From the NCBI RefSeq assembly GCF_000802425.1, contig NZ_JRUD01000010.1:62001-126000 (forward strand): a stretch of DNA of 64,000 nucleotides, given 5' to 3'. Origin of the DNA: Pseudomonas flexibilis (GTDB lineage: Bacteria; Pseudomonadota; Gammaproteobacteria; Pseudomonadales; Pseudomonadaceae). The number at the start of each line of letters is the position of its first letter. Within the stretch, counting starts at the first letter, position 1. The notes beneath the pieces were generated by a model. That model ran no database searches, was not told the origin of the DNA, and saw only the letters and a program-made list of their open reading frames with translations. Shown in pieces: positions 1 to 10,951 of this stretch. The position numbers and the translations under genes are program-made.

Positions 1-920
1 TTCAGCCACGCCCAGTCGGTGACCCGGTAGCGAACCCCCGCCTCGGCGTCCAGCGAGTAGTCGGCCACGCTGTCCAGCGGCTTGCCGACCTCGCCCTTGC
101 TGTACAACTCGAAGCGCTTGCCCAGCAGGTAGCGGTTGTACTGCCATTTCAGCCCCACCGACAGAAAGCTGTCGTTCTCACCGTTGGCATAGTCGTAATC
201 GCTGCGGTTGATCAGCGAGGCCAGCGAGAAGGCGCCCAGCTCGTTGTCCCAGAACTGGTAACCGGGGCCGCTACCCAGCTGGCGCTGGCGCTCGATGTCG
301 CCGAGGTTGTCGCGCTGGTAGTCGAAACGACCCTGCCAGAACCATTGATCGCTGACGAAATGGTCGAGCGCGTACTCCAGGTCGTAGTTGTCCTCGACCT
401 CGACGTCATTGCTCAGCTCACGGTTGTACTCGGCCCCGGCATTGTGCCGCCAGCGACCGTGGCGGGCCGACGTGGCGAGCTTGACGTTATGGTCTTCCGT
501 CTGGCTCGCGCCATCCTTGTAGTTGAAGGCCACATCCACCGAGCCCTTCCAGCTCAGGTCGGTGAGCAGCGGCTTGGGCCTGAGGATCTGCTGGATGCTG
601 GACAGCGGCACGGTCCGCGGGCGCTCGCCGTTGGCCAGGGTCACATGGCCCTCCTCGGCACTTTGCAGGGAGCGGGCGACCTCGCCCTCGTAGCGGCTCT
701 GCTTGACCATCACCGCCTGGTCGCTTTCGAGGGTCGCCACGCTCGACCAACTGATCGACAGCTCGCCACTGTACGGCGTCTGGAGAACCAACTTGCCACC
801 GTCGAACGCCTTGATAATGCCGGTCAGGCGATCGCCATTCTTCAGCCAGACGGTATCGCCCAGCGCGGGCAGCGCGCAGCCCAGCGCGACTACGCATACA
901 ACACTTCGGAACAACGTCAT
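1..920 (-). CDS. DUF481 family outer-membrane protein (3' end beyond window)
   Basis: This reading frame is open from an ATG at 918-920 to the window edge (306 codons). The first 21 or so residues look like a signal peptide ending near ALPALGD. A small N-terminal domain (about residues 22-105, starting TVWLKNGDRLTG) is followed by a region of alternating aromatic and polar residues typical of a transmembrane beta barrel, with YKDGASQTEDHN at its start and several FDYQRDN-like strands. This layout matches the DUF481 (YdiY-like, salt-induced outer membrane) family, whose function is unknown. The C-terminal strands are missing because the window ends. The gene is divergent from the alkyltransferase-like gene, with about 120 bases between them. 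Confidence 0.8.
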   Translation of the reverse strand, partial: MTLFRSVVCVVALGCALPALGDTVWLKNGDRLTGIIKAFDGGKLVLQTPYSGELSISWSSVATLESDQAVMVKQSRYEGEVARSLQSAEEGHVTLANGERPRTVPLSSIQQILRPKPLLTDLSWKGSVDVAFNYKDGASQTEDHNVKLATSARHGRWRHNAGAEYNRELSNDVEVEDNYDLEYALDHFVSDQWFWQGRFDYQRDNLGDIERQRQLGSGPGYQFWDNELGAFSLASLINRSDYDYANGENDSFLSVGLKWQYNRYLLGKRFELYSKGEVGKPLDSVADYSLDAEAGVRYRVTDWAWL

Positions 921-1039
921 CGGAAAACTTCGTCAAAATCTCTGCACAAGCGCGGCATTATCCTGCCTTGAGCGAGACGACGCACCCCCGACCGACGGGC
1001 GTAGCCGTTCGTCCCCCTGCCCGCTGTCACGAGGCCCGC

Positions 1040-1384
1040 ATGACCGAACCTGAATTCGATACGCCCCAGACCCGCCGCGAAGCGCTCTATGCCGTCCTTG
1101 CCCAGGTACCGGCCGGCAAGGTGGTGACCTATGGCCAACTGGCCCAGCTGGCGGGTCTGGGACGCGCTGCGCGCTGGGTCGGACGCACCCTGGCGCAACT
1201 GCCGGACGAGACGCGCCTGCCCTGGCACCGGGTACTGGCTGCGGGCGGACGCCTGAGCTTGCCCGCCGGCAGCCCGGCGGGCGACGAACAGCGTGCCCGC
1301 CTGCGTGATGAAGGCCTGCTATTGGATGGGAACCGCGTGGACTTGCGTCGGCACGGCTGGCATCCGGAGGAAAACTGCGGTTAG
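1040..1384 (+). CDS. Alkyltransferase-like protein (ATL, MGMT family)
   Basis: The 114-residue protein covers the DNA-binding domain of O6-alkylguanine-DNA alkyltransferases, including VPAGKVVTYGQLAQLAG and the helix with RAARWVGRTL. The catalytic PCHR motif reads PWHR, so the acceptor cysteine is replaced by tryptophan. That replacement defines ATL proteins, which bind O6-alkylguanine without removing the alkyl group and are thought to pass the lesion to nucleotide excision repair. I chose the ATG at 1040; a TTG at 968 is in frame but would add a non-conserved arginine- and proline-rich N-terminus. The length fits E. coli YbaZ/Atl. It lies 33 bases upstream of ampG on the same strand. Confidence 0.88.
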   Translation: MTEPEFDTPQTRREALYAVLAQVPAGKVVTYGQLAQLAGLGRAARWVGRTLAQLPDETRLPWHRVLAAGGRLSLPAGSPAGDEQRARLRDEGLLLDGNRVDLRRHGWHPEENCG

Positions 1385-1417
1385 ATGCAGCCTTCCTGAC
1401 GCCTGCCTCACCCTTCC

Positions 1418-2950
1418 ATGACCAAACGCACCTGGCGTGACGCCCTCGCCGCCTATGCCAGCCCGGCCACCCTGGCCCTGCTGCTGCTCGGCTTTGCCGC
1501 CGGCCTGCCCTACATGCTGGTGTTCGCTACCCTCTCGGTGTGGCTGCGCGAAGCCGGCGTGTCGCTGCAGGCCATCGGCTTCGCCAGCCTGATCGGCCTG
1601 GCCTACGCCTTCAAATGGGTGTGGGCGCCGATGCTCGACCAGTGGCGCCTACCCCTGCTCGGCCGCCTGGGCCGGCGCCGCTCCTGGCTGGTGCTGTCCC
1701 AGTGCCTGGTGATGCTCGGCCTGGTCGGCATGGCGTTGTTCGATCCGCAGCAGCACCTGGCCTGGTTGATCGCCCTGGCGGTGCTGGTGGCTTTCGCCTC
1801 GGCAACCCAGGACATCGCCATCGATGCCTACCGCCTGGAAGTCGCCGAGGACAGCCGCCAGGCCGCGCTGGCGGCCAGCTACATGGCCGGCTACCGGGTG
1901 GCCGCCCTGCTGGCCACTGCCGGCGCGCTGTACTTCGCCAGCTGGTTCGGCTCCACAGGCGGCGAATACCATTTCGGCGCCTGGCGTGGCACCTACCTGC
2001 TGTTCGCCGCGCTGATGCTGCCCGGCCTGCTGACCAGCCTGGTCATTCGCGAGCCGCAACCGTTGAGCCAGAATCAGGCACCGGCCCAGTACGGCCTGCA
2101 CCGCCAGCTGCTGTCGGTCCTGGTACTGATCGTGCTGCTGGTCTCGGTTCCCGCGCTGTTCACCCAGCTGTACGACACCGAGTTCTCCCTGCTGGCCAGC
2201 AACCCCTTCGGCCTGCTCACCGACGATCGCGCCTTCCTGCGCGCCCTGCTCTACGGCCTGCTGATCGCCGCCTGCCTGTCCGCCGTCGGACGGCGCAGCC
2301 TGGCGCCAGTACTCACCCCGGTCAGCGATTTCGTGGTGCGCTATCGCTGGCAGGCGCTGCTGATGCTTGGCCTGATCGCCACCTATCGCATGTCCGATAC
2401 GGTGATGGGCGTGATGGCCAATGTGTTCTACATCGATCTGGGCTTCAGCAAGGAACAGATCGCCAGCATCAGCAAGCTGTTCGGGCTGGTGATGACCCTG
2501 CTCGGCGCCGGGGCTGGCGGCCTGCTGATCGTGCGTTTCGGTATCCTGCCGATCCTGTTCGTCGGGGGCGTGGCGTCGGCGGCCACCAACCTGATGTTCG
2601 CCCTGCTCAGCAGCATCGGCCCCGACCTGAAGATGCTGATGGTCACCATCAGTTGCGACAACTTCAGCGGCGGCCTGGCCACCGCAGCCTTCGTGGCCTA
2701 TCTGTCGAGCCTGACCAACCTCAAGTTCTCCGCCACCCAGTACGCCCTGCTGAGCTCCATCATGCTGCTGCTGCCGCGGCTGGTGGGTGGCTATTCGGGC
2801 GCGCTGGTCGAGCGCCACGGCTACCAGGACTTCTTCGTCATCACCGCCCTGCTGGGCATTCCCACGCTGATCCTCATCGGCCTGCAATGGGGCCGGGACC
2901 GGCGCCATGCGCAGGCGGTCGCGACGACCGAGTCCGAGGCGCGCCAATAA
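1418..2950 (+). CDS. ampG: Muropeptide permease AmpG (MFS transporter)
   Basis: This is a 510-residue inner-membrane protein of the major facilitator superfamily. It begins with a short cytoplasmic tail, a first helix (about 16-36, ATLALLLLGFAAGLPYMLVF) and the AmpG-like segment ASATQDIAIDAYRLE near residue 130, and has at least twelve hydrophobic segments. AmpG imports GlcNAc-anhydroMurNAc and its peptides from periplasm to cytoplasm for peptidoglycan recycling, and so controls the ligands that induce AmpC beta-lactamase through AmpR in species that have them. The length is close to the E. coli protein and shorter than I recall for P. aeruginosa AmpG. It ends just before a strong hairpin shared with yajQ. 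Confidence 0.88.
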   Translation: MTKRTWRDALAAYASPATLALLLLGFAAGLPYMLVFATLSVWLREAGVSLQAIGFASLIGLAYAFKWVWAPMLDQWRLPLLGRLGRRRSWLVLSQCLVMLGLVGMALFDPQQHLAWLIALAVLVAFASATQDIAIDAYRLEVAEDSRQAALAASYMAGYRVAALLATAGALYFASWFGSTGGEYHFGAWRGTYLLFAALMLPGLLTSLVIREPQPLSQNQAPAQYGLHRQLLSVLVLIVLLVSVPALFTQLYDTEFSLLASNPFGLLTDDRAFLRALLYGLLIAACLSAVGRRSLAPVLTPVSDFVVRYRWQALLMLGLIATYRMSDTVMGVMANVFYIDLGFSKEQIASISKLFGLVMTLLGAGAGGLLIVRFGILPILFVGGVASAATNLMFALLSSIGPDLKMLMVTISCDNFSGGLATAAFVAYLSSLTNLKFSATQYALLSSIMLLLPRLVGGYSGALVERHGYQDFFVITALLGIPTLILIGLQWGRDRRHAQAVATTESEARQ

Positions 2951-2953
2951 ACG

Positions 2954-2980
2954 AAAAGGGCCGGTTGAACCGGCCCTTTT
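2954..2980. terminator. Bidirectional terminator between ampG and yajQ
   Basis: A near-perfect hairpin has 13-base arms (2954-2966 and 2968-2980), a core of GGGCCGGTT/AACCGGCCC, and A and T tracts on the two sides. It lies between the convergent ends of ampG and yajQ and can serve both strands. Confidence 0.85.
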
Positions 2981-2983
2981 TCT

Positions 2984-3463
2984 TCAATCACGGAAGTTGG
3001 TGAACTGCAGCGGCATGTCGAAGCTCTGCCCGCGCAGCGAGGCGATGACCTCCTGCAGATCGTCGCGCTTCTTGCCGGTGACCCGCACCTGCTCGCCCTG
3101 GATGGCCGCCTGGACCTTGAGCTTGGCGTCCTTGATGTGGGCGACGATCTTCTTGGCCAGCTCCTTGTCGATGCCCTCGTGGAACACCACGTCCTGCTTC
3201 ATCACCTTGCCGGACGCGTAGGCATCCTTCACTTCCAGGCACTGCACGTCGATCTTGCGCTTGACCAGGCTGCTCCGCACGATCTCCAGCACCTGATCGA
3301 GCATGAACTCGGCCTCGGCGGTGATCGTCAGCTCCTTGTCCTTGCTCTCGATGCTGCATTTGCCGCGCAGGTCGAAGCGCCGGTCGATCTCCTTCACGGC
3401 GTTGTCCACGGCATTGGTCAGTTCATGCTTGTCCAGTTCGGAAACCACGTCGAACGAGGGCAT
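2984..3463 (-). CDS. yajQ: YajQ family nucleotide-binding protein
   Basis: The 159-residue protein begins [15 protein letters not shown] and ends [10 protein letters not shown], both highly conserved in YajQ (UPF0234). The fold is two ferredoxin-like domains. Family members bind nucleotides or tRNA, and in Xanthomonas and Pseudomonas they bind cyclic di-GMP and act as effectors with transcription factors. The ATG at 3461-3463 has a GGAGG ribosome-binding site about six bases upstream; the longer in-frame extension on this strand is non-coding. It is divergent from a receiver/degenerate-GGDEF gene, a possible functional link in cyclic di-GMP signalling that rests on context only. Confidence 0.95.
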   Translation of the reverse strand: MPSFDVVSELDKHELTNAVDNAVKEIDRRFDLRGKCSIESKDKELTITAEAEFMLDQVLEIVRSSLVKRKIDVQCLEVKDAYASGKVMKQDVVFHEGIDKELAKKIVAHIKDAKLKVQAAIQGEQVRVTGKKRDDLQEVIASLRGQSFDMPLQFTNFRD

Positions 3464-3532
3464 GGGAATCCTCCAAAAGGTTGTCGCGACCGGCTTCACG
3501 GAACGAAACGCGGCTGGCTTGACGGTTGAAAA

Positions 3533-3564
3533 GGGCCGGTCATTATAGCCGCACAAACCGGCCC
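3533..3564 (-). promoter_or_regulatory. Putative yajQ promoter inside an inverted repeat
   Basis: A perfect -10 box TATAAT on the minus strand (3547-3542) sits between inverted arms GGGCCGGT (3533-3540) and ACCGGCCC (3557-3564). No good -35 box is visible 17 bases upstream, so activation or operator use of the repeat is possible. The predicted transcript would have a leader of about 70 bases before yajQ. Confidence 0.5.
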
Positions 3565-3592
3565 CCGTGCCGTACCGCCAACGAGCCTGCCG

Positions 3593-5516
<1,924 letters not shown>

Positions 5517-5560
5517 AGCCCCGCTACCCTGCCCGAACCGCAACCTGTCGCGAAATCACC

Positions 5561-7567
5561 ATGAGCCTGCAACGGCGCCTGGACAACCTGCCGGTCGGCC
5601 GGAAACTGCTCGCGGCCCTGCTGGTGCTGCTGGCTACCGTGCTGCTGGTAGCCAACCTGACCTTCATCAGCGCCGCCTACTGGATTTCCCAGCAGAGCGT
5701 CACGCCCCAGGCCATGCATACGCTCGGCCAGTTGGCCGCCACGCCCGCCTTGAGCCAGCAGGCGCTCGCCTCGCCGCAGGCCGCCGCCGAGTTGCTGGGG
5801 CAGCTGCACAGCTACCGTCCATTGCGTGCTGCCGCACTGTTCGACGGCCAGGGGCGCCGGCTGGCGCAGTTCGGCGAGGACGACGCCCTGCAGTTGCCCG
5901 CCCACCTGTCCCAGCTGCAGGCCTGGCGCAACGGCCAGTTCCACACCCATCAGTTGACCGCGCTGCCGCAACCCCAGGGACCTTCCGGCCATTTGCTGCT
6001 GGTGGCCTCCAGCGAGATTCCCGGCGCCTTCTGGACCGGCACACTAAGCGCCAGCGCGGCGATCCTGGCGCTCAGCCTACTGTTCTGGCTGCTCATCGAC
6101 CGCCAGGTACGCCGCCTGGTGACTCGCCCGCTGCGCAACCTGGAAGAGCTGGCGCGCCAGGTGACCCGGCAGGAGAACTATGCGCTGCGCGCCGCACCCG
6201 GCAACCGCGATGAGCTGGGCAGCCTGGCGGAAGCCTTCAACACCATGCTGTCGCGCATGCAGGCCCGCGAACAGCAGCTCAAGCGTACGCGCGACGAGGC
6301 TCGCGAGGCGTTCGATCGCGCCCACTCGCTGGCCGAGGAAACCCGCCACTCCAACCGCCAACTGGAACTGGAAGTGCAGGTACGCGGCAAGATCGAGCGC
6401 CAGCTGACCGGCTTCCAGAACTACCTGAACAGCATCATCGACTCCATGCCCTCGGCGCTGATCGCCCTGGACCAGGACCTGTTCGTCACCCAGTGGAACA
6501 AGGAAGCCGCGCGTCTCTCCGGCACCAGCCTCGAACAGGCCCTCAACCAGCCGGTGCTGATGGCCTTCCCGCAGCTCAAGCCCTACCTGGCACAACTGCA
6601 GGAAGCGGTCGAGCAGCACCGGGTGGCACGCATCGAGCGGGTCGCCTGGCCATTGGGCGACGAGCTGCGCCACTACACCCTGACAGTCTATCCGCTGGCC
6701 GGCGGCGCCGGTCGGGGCGTGGTGATCCGCATCGACGACATCACCCAGCGCCTGGCGCTGGAAGAAGCGATGGTGCAATCGGAGAAGATGCTGTCGGTCG
6801 GTGGCCTGGCGGCCGGCATGGCGCACGAGATCAACAACCCGCTGGGGGCGATCCTGCACAACGTGCAGAACATCCGCCGACGGCTGTCTGCCGACCTGGA
6901 GCGCAACCGTCAGCAAGCGGAGGCCTGCGGGGTCGATCTGGAAGCGGTCACCCGTTACCTCGATGCGCGGGAAATCCCTCGACTGCTGGATGGCATCCAG
7001 GGGGCCGGCACCCGCGCCTCGCGCATCGTCAGCCACATGCTCAGCTTCAGCCGGCGCAGCAATCGCGAAATGGCTCTGGCCTCGTTGCCGCAGTTGATCG
7101 ACCAGGCTGTGGAGATCGCCGGCAACGATTTCGACCTCAGCGAAGGTTTCGACTTCAAGGGCCTGCGCATCGAGCGCGATTTCGACCCGGAACTGGGCAA
7201 GGTGCCTTGCATTGCCAACGAACTGGAGCAGGTGCTGCTCAACCTGCTGAAGAATGCCGCCCAGGCCATTCACCCGCGCGACGACGGCCGCATCCTGATA
7301 CGCACCCGCCTGAGCCCCCCCTGGGCGGAAATCCAGGTCGAGGATAACGGCATGGGTATGCCCGAGGCGGTGCGCAAGCGTATCTTCGAGCCCTTCTTCA
7401 CCACCAAGGAAGTGGGTGACGGCACCGGGCTCGGCCTGTCCGTTTCCTATTTCATCATCACCAACAACCACAAGGGCCAGATGGAGGTCGCCTCCATGCC
7501 CGGCCAGGGCACGCAGTTCACCCTGCGCCTGCCGCTGGCCGAACCGCCCACCAGCTCGGGACTTTGA
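5561..7567 (+). CDS. Membrane sensor histidine kinase
   Basis: The 668-residue protein has a transmembrane helix at about 18-40, a periplasmic sensor domain (40-158), a second helix (160-180), a HAMP segment (180-235), a coiled coil (235-285) and a PAS domain (about 290-395). The HisKA dimerisation domain has H422 in [11 protein letters not shown], and the C-terminal ATPase domain has an N box near [12 protein letters not shown] and a G box [12 protein letters not shown]. There is no receiver domain and no adjacent cognate response regulator in the same direction. The receiver protein two genes upstream is a conceivable partner, but this is only context. The ATG at 5561 was chosen; the longer upstream open frame overlaps panE out of frame. 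Confidence 0.92.
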   Translation: MSLQRRLDNLPVGRKLLAALLVLLATVLLVANLTFISAAYWISQQSVTPQAMHTLGQLAATPALSQQALASPQAAAELLGQLHSYRPLRAAALFDGQGRRLAQFGEDDALQLPAHLSQLQAWRNGQFHTHQLTALPQPQGPSGHLLLVASSEIPGAFWTGTLSASAAILALSLLFWLLIDRQVRRLVTRPLRNLEELARQVTRQENYALRAAPGNRDELGSLAEAFNTMLSRMQAREQQLKRTRDEAREAFDRAHSLAEETRHSNRQLELEVQVRGKIERQLTGFQNYLNSIIDSMPSALIALDQDLFVTQWNKEAARLSGTSLEQALNQPVLMAFPQLKPYLAQLQEAVEQHRVARIERVAWPLGDELRHYTLTVYPLAGGAGRGVVIRIDDITQRLALEEAMVQSEKMLSVGGLAAGMAHEINNPLGAILHNVQNIRRRLSADLERNRQQAEACGVDLEAVTRYLDAREIPRLLDGIQGAGTRASRIVSHMLSFSRRSNREMALASLPQLIDQAVEIAGNDFDLSEGFDFKGLRIERDFDPELGKVPCIANELEQVLLNLLKNAAQAIHPRDDGRILIRTRLSPPWAEIQVEDNGMGMPEAVRKRIFEPFFTTKEVGDGTGLGLSVSYFIITNNHKGQMEVASMPGQGTQFTLRLPLAEPPTSSGL

Positions 7568-7573
7568 TTTCAT

Positions 7574-8155
7574 ATGGGATACCGCTTGTCCAAGATCTAC
7601 ACCCGCACCGGCGATGCCGGCGAGACCGGCCTGGCCGATGGTCGCCGGGTGCCCAAGGACCATCCGCGCATCGAGGCGATGGGCGAGGTGGACAGCCTCA
7701 ACAGCCTCCTGGGTGTCCTGCTGGCCGAACTGGACGAAGCGCAGGAGCGTCATCCCGGTCTCGGTGAGCTGAGCGAGGTGCTCGCGCCGTGCCAGCATCG
7801 CCTGTTCGACCTGGGCGGCGAGCTGGCGATGCCCGAGTACCAGGCGCTGAATGCTGGCGAAATTGCCCGCCTGGAAGACGCCATCGACCGCTGGAACGAG
7901 GAAGTCGGTCCGCTGGAAAACTTCATCCTGCCTGGCGGCTCGCGGCTGATTGCCCAGGCCCATCTGTGCCGCAGCGCCGCGCGGGCGGCCGAGCGGCGCT
8001 GCCAGACCCTGAACGGCGAGGAGCCGCTGCGCAACGAGCTGCTGGCCTACCTGAACCGCCTGTCCGACCTGTTGTTCGTCGCTGCGCGGCTGATCGCCCG
8101 GCGCCAGCACGTGGCGGAGATCCTCTGGCAGGCGGCCGCCAAGCCGGGCGTATGA
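7574..8155 (+). CDS. Cob(I)yrinic acid a,c-diamide adenosyltransferase, PduO type
   Basis: This 193-residue enzyme transfers the adenosyl group of ATP to cobalt(I) corrinoids to make adenosylcobalamin. The N-terminal ATP-binding motif KIYTRTGDAGETGLADG (7-23) is characteristic of the PduO/MMAB family, followed by ARxxEAMGEVDSLNS-like residues and the C-terminal CRSAARAAERR segment that carries conserved arginines. The start is six bases after the stop of the histidine kinase, so the two are probably co-transcribed. A strong hairpin follows the stop. Confidence 0.93.
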   Translation: MGYRLSKIYTRTGDAGETGLADGRRVPKDHPRIEAMGEVDSLNSLLGVLLAELDEAQERHPGLGELSEVLAPCQHRLFDLGGELAMPEYQALNAGEIARLEDAIDRWNEEVGPLENFILPGGSRLIAQAHLCRSAARAAERRCQTLNGEEPLRNELLAYLNRLSDLLFVAARLIARRQHVAEILWQAAAKPGV

Positions 8156-8184
8156 CGCCGTTGCCGACAACGCCCTGAAACGAG

Positions 8185-8209
8185 AAAGGCCGACATGATG
8201 TCGGCCTTT
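8185..8209. terminator. Bidirectional terminator
   Basis: Arms AAAGGCCGACAT (8185-8196) and ATGTCGGCCTTT (8198-8209) form a 12-bp stem with a T run on the plus strand and an A run that becomes T on the minus strand. It separates the convergent adenosyltransferase and phosphoglycerol transferase genes. Confidence 0.85.
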
Positions 8210-8226
8210 TCGTTTGCACCGTTCGA

Positions 8227-10269
8227 TCAGTCGCGCACGTTCTGATACAGCATCAGTCGTGCCGCCTCGTACAGCCCGCGAGTCAGCTCGCGCAGGCGCT
8301 CGAACTCGTCCGGATGCTCCTGCGCTACGTCTTCCAGCGGCTGCTGGGACGCCAGGTCGTGCAGGGTCGGATTGCTGCCGTCGTGGTTCATGCGCAGCAG
8401 GAAGTCCTTGGTGATGCCGCCAAACACGGGGAACGTGCCTTCGTGCAGCATCAGCGGAACCACGCGCTCCCCTTCAGGGGTCGGTTGCAGGATGTCGCGG
8501 CCCATGGTGCCGGTTTCATACGGGATACCCAGCAGGCCCATCAGCGTCGGCCACAGATCCGAAAGCCCGGTCGCCTCCTCGAACACACGCGCAGACAGGT
8601 ACTTGGGCGCATGGATGAGCATCGGCACGTGGTTGCTTTCGATGCCCAGCTTCTCGAAGGCCGGCGGCATGTGCGGCAACTGGGTGATGCGGGTGTTGTG
8701 GTCACCGAACATCACGAAGATGGTGTCCTCGTACCAGCCCCCAGCCTTGGCGATTTCCATCAGCCTGCCGATGTTGAAGTCCAGCAGACGCACCGCCTCG
8801 TACTGGGCCTTGGTCACCGAGCCGTATTCACGCACCTGCTCTTCGGTGAGCTCGCTGATCTGGAAGCCGTCATTGTCCTTCGGAATGGTGAAGGGACGAT
8901 GGTTGCCGGCGGTCTGGATGTAGGCAAAGAAGGGTTTGTCCTTCGGCACCGCGCGCAGCAGTTCGTCACCTTCCTTGAACAGGCTCAGGTCAGAGATCCC
9001 CCAGACGTCCACCTGCGGCGACTTCCAGTAGCTTTCCTCGTACAGACGCACGCCATCGATGCTCTGGCGCACCAGCGCGTTCATGTTCGCCCAGCCGGCG
9101 TTGCCTCCGATCATGTAGAACTTCTCGTAGCCCTCCAGCGCATTGACCAGGACCCGCTGGTTGACGATGAGCGGATTGCGCGTTGAGGTCTCCCCGCGGG
9201 ACACGTCCGGAATGCCGGTGATGCTGGCCCACACGGTCTTGGCGGTGCCCACCGCCGGCACGTAGAAGTGCTTGAAGGTCCAGCTTTCCTCGGCCAGGCG
9301 GTCGATGTTCGGCGTGGGGTTGAGCGGGTTGCCGTGATGGCCCACCGCACTGGCACCCAGCGACTCCAGCATCACGAACACCACGTTCGGCTTGCGCTCG
9401 CCCAGCGCCAGCGCATGCGGCTGCACGTCCTGGCTGCGACGAAGATTGAGTGCCGCCGCGTCCGGCTGCTGGATACCGAAATAGTTCACCAGCAGTTCGT
9501 AGCGCTCGCGCACCGCCTCGGTATCGTAGGGCTGGAGGCTGACACTCGAAGTGTCATAGAGGAACAGCACCGGGTTCAGGCCCAGGGAGGCGACCTGGTT
9601 GTCACCGGAGAAGAACGCGTCGCTCCAGCGCAGCGGTACCGGGTTCTCCAGGTTGAGGTTCTCAAACCGGCCCAGCAGGCCGAAGAACACCAGCACGACC
9701 ACCAGGGCGCTGCCCCATACCCGCGACCAGCGCTTGAGCGGACGCGCCGGACGGGCCAGGGTCACGCGCTCCAGGCGTACCAGGGCGAAGGTCAGCAGCC
9801 CCACCGAAACCACCCAGCCGAGGCTGATCCACACTACCGGGTAGGTCTGCCACAGCATGTCGCGGGAGATCTGCATATCACCCAGGAAGCGGAACACCGT
9901 GGCATTGATCCGCACGCCCAGATAGGCGTAGTGGCCGAAATCGATGATGTACACCAGCATCAGCACGGCCAGTGCCAGCGCCAGGTACAGGCGCGGCAAC
10001 CAGCGCAGCCAGGGCAGACTGGTCAGGTTCCAGCGCGGCAGCCAGGCCAGTACGGCCAGCGGCAAGGTCAGCAGGATGGCCAGACGCAGGTCAAAGCGCA
10101 GGCCGATGCCCAGGGTTTCGGGCACCGCGCCGTTATCGGTCAGCGCACTGCTGTCCAGGCCGGAGAAGCCGAAGAAGAACACCATCCGCAGGACGGCGAA
10201 CCACAGGAAGAGTATTGCCACGACGCCGAAGCAGTAGTGCAAGCGGCGGGACTGCAGCCAATCCATCAT
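8227..10269 (-). CDS. LTA synthase-like phosphoglycerol transferase (sulfatase fold)
   Basis: The 680-residue protein has five N-terminal membrane helices (roughly 13-33, 60-80, 92-112, 145-165, 186-204) and an extracytoplasmic alkaline-phosphatase-fold domain from about 290. Visible metal and catalytic residues are E302 in VMLESLG, a threonine in GTAKTVWASITG (342 or 345) as likely nucleophile, H457 in TAGNHRPF, and D523-H524 in MFGDHN. This is the architecture of LtaS of Gram-positives and of OpgB-type enzymes, which move phosphoglycerol from phosphatidylglycerol to a glycan or lipid. In a Gram-negative cell the acceptor would be a periplasmic or surface glycan; that is inference. It lies downstream of a membrane protein and a sialidase-like gene, separated by two hairpins. 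Confidence 0.88.
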   Translation of the reverse strand: MMDWLQSRRLHYCFGVVAILFLWFAVLRMVFFFGFSGLDSSALTDNGAVPETLGIGLRFDLRLAILLTLPLAVLAWLPRWNLTSLPWLRWLPRLYLALALAVLMLVYIIDFGHYAYLGVRINATVFRFLGDMQISRDMLWQTYPVVWISLGWVVSVGLLTFALVRLERVTLARPARPLKRWSRVWGSALVVVLVFFGLLGRFENLNLENPVPLRWSDAFFSGDNQVASLGLNPVLFLYDTSSVSLQPYDTEAVRERYELLVNYFGIQQPDAAALNLRRSQDVQPHALALGERKPNVVFVMLESLGASAVGHHGNPLNPTPNIDRLAEESWTFKHFYVPAVGTAKTVWASITGIPDVSRGETSTRNPLIVNQRVLVNALEGYEKFYMIGGNAGWANMNALVRQSIDGVRLYEESYWKSPQVDVWGISDLSLFKEGDELLRAVPKDKPFFAYIQTAGNHRPFTIPKDNDGFQISELTEEQVREYGSVTKAQYEAVRLLDFNIGRLMEIAKAGGWYEDTIFVMFGDHNTRITQLPHMPPAFEKLGIESNHVPMLIHAPKYLSARVFEEATGLSDLWPTLMGLLGIPYETGTMGRDILQPTPEGERVVPLMLHEGTFPVFGGITKDFLLRMNHDGSNPTLHDLASQQPLEDVAQEHPDEFERLRELTRGLYEAARLMLYQNVRD

Positions 10270-10289
10270 TTCACCTCAAGACCAACCAA

Positions 10290-10310
10290 CGCCGGCCAAA
10301 GCAGCCGGCG
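10290..10310. repeat. Inverted repeat upstream of the phosphoglycerol transferase gene
   Basis: Arms CGCCGGC (10290-10296) and GCCGGCG (10304-10310) flank a seven-base loop, about 20 bases upstream of the transferase start codon. It would lie in the 5' leader or promoter of that gene. Confidence 0.5.
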
Positions 10311-10324
10311 GTAAACATGCGAAA

Positions 10325-10342
10325 GCCCCGCGCAGGCGGGGC
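10325..10342 (-). terminator. Probable weak terminator after the membrane protein gene
   Basis: Arms GCCCCGC (10325-10331) and GCGGGGC (10336-10342) are followed on the minus strand by TTTC. The short T run suggests partial termination, allowing read-through into the phosphoglycerol transferase gene. Confidence 0.55.
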
Positions 10343-10351
10343 CGGTATCGT

Positions 10352-10951
10352 TCAGCGAGCCAGTTCTCGCGGGCCGGCACGCCTGAATCGCCGCACCCCA
10401 TGACCCAGCAGGGCGAACCAGCAATACAGGGCAACAAAGGGGTCGAGCAGGTAATCCCAGTAGTTCTCCGAGGCCAGCAGGTCGAGGCCGAAGGCCAGGG
10501 TGGCCAGGCTCAGCAACAGGGTGCCCAAGAGATTGCCACTCACCAGCAGCGCCAACGCCAGCACGCCAACGGCGAGGATCATGGGCTGGGGGCTGAATCC
10601 CAACCGGTAGGGATCGAAGGGGCCGATGCCCAGGGCGGCAGGATAGAGGATCAATCCAAGCGCACCGAACACTATCAACAGCGTAAAGCGCTGACGAGCC
10701 GCCAGCGGCGCAACCAGCTCCAGGCGAACCAGCGCCGCCCAGACCAGCGCCAGCAGGCCGACAACGGAGGGCTCGGGGATCAGCGTACGCACGTAGAGCG
10801 CCAGCGGCAGCTCACCCACCGGCACGAAACCAAGCACGAGGAGCCCAGCCAGCACCGCCAGTTGCAGTGGCCAGGGGCGGCCGCGCAGCGGCAGCAGCAG
10901 AAACGCCAACAGGGCGAAGCAGAGGTGGATATGCCAGAAGTCGAGGGTCAC
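10352..10951 (-). CDS. Uncharacterised polytopic membrane protein
   Basis: This 199-residue, very leucine-rich protein has about six hydrophobic segments (for example near 8-20, 28-42, 62-75, 88-106, 124-160 and 165-183), a basic C-terminus (GVRRFRRAGPRELAR) and no signature I recognise. The GTG start (10949-10951) overlaps the TGA stop of the sialidase-like gene in the form GTGA, so the two are translationally coupled. Context suggests a partner in making or moving an envelope glycan; I cannot assign a function. Confidence 0.72.
   Translation of the reverse strand: MTLDFWHIHLCFALLAFLLLPLRGRPWPLQLAVLAGLLVLGFVPVGELPLALYVRTLIPEPSVVGLLALVWAALVRLELVAPLAARQRFTLLIVFGALGLILYPAALGIGPFDPYRLGFSPQPMILAVGVLALALLVSGNLLGTLLLSLATLAFGLDLLASENYWDYLLDPFVALYCWFALLGHGVRRFRRAGPRELAR

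Noticed and set aside
6077-8170. 697-codon open frame opposite the histidine kinase and adenosyltransferase
   Set aside because: It overlaps two genes with clear domains and consists of low-information H/Q/A/G-rich sequence.
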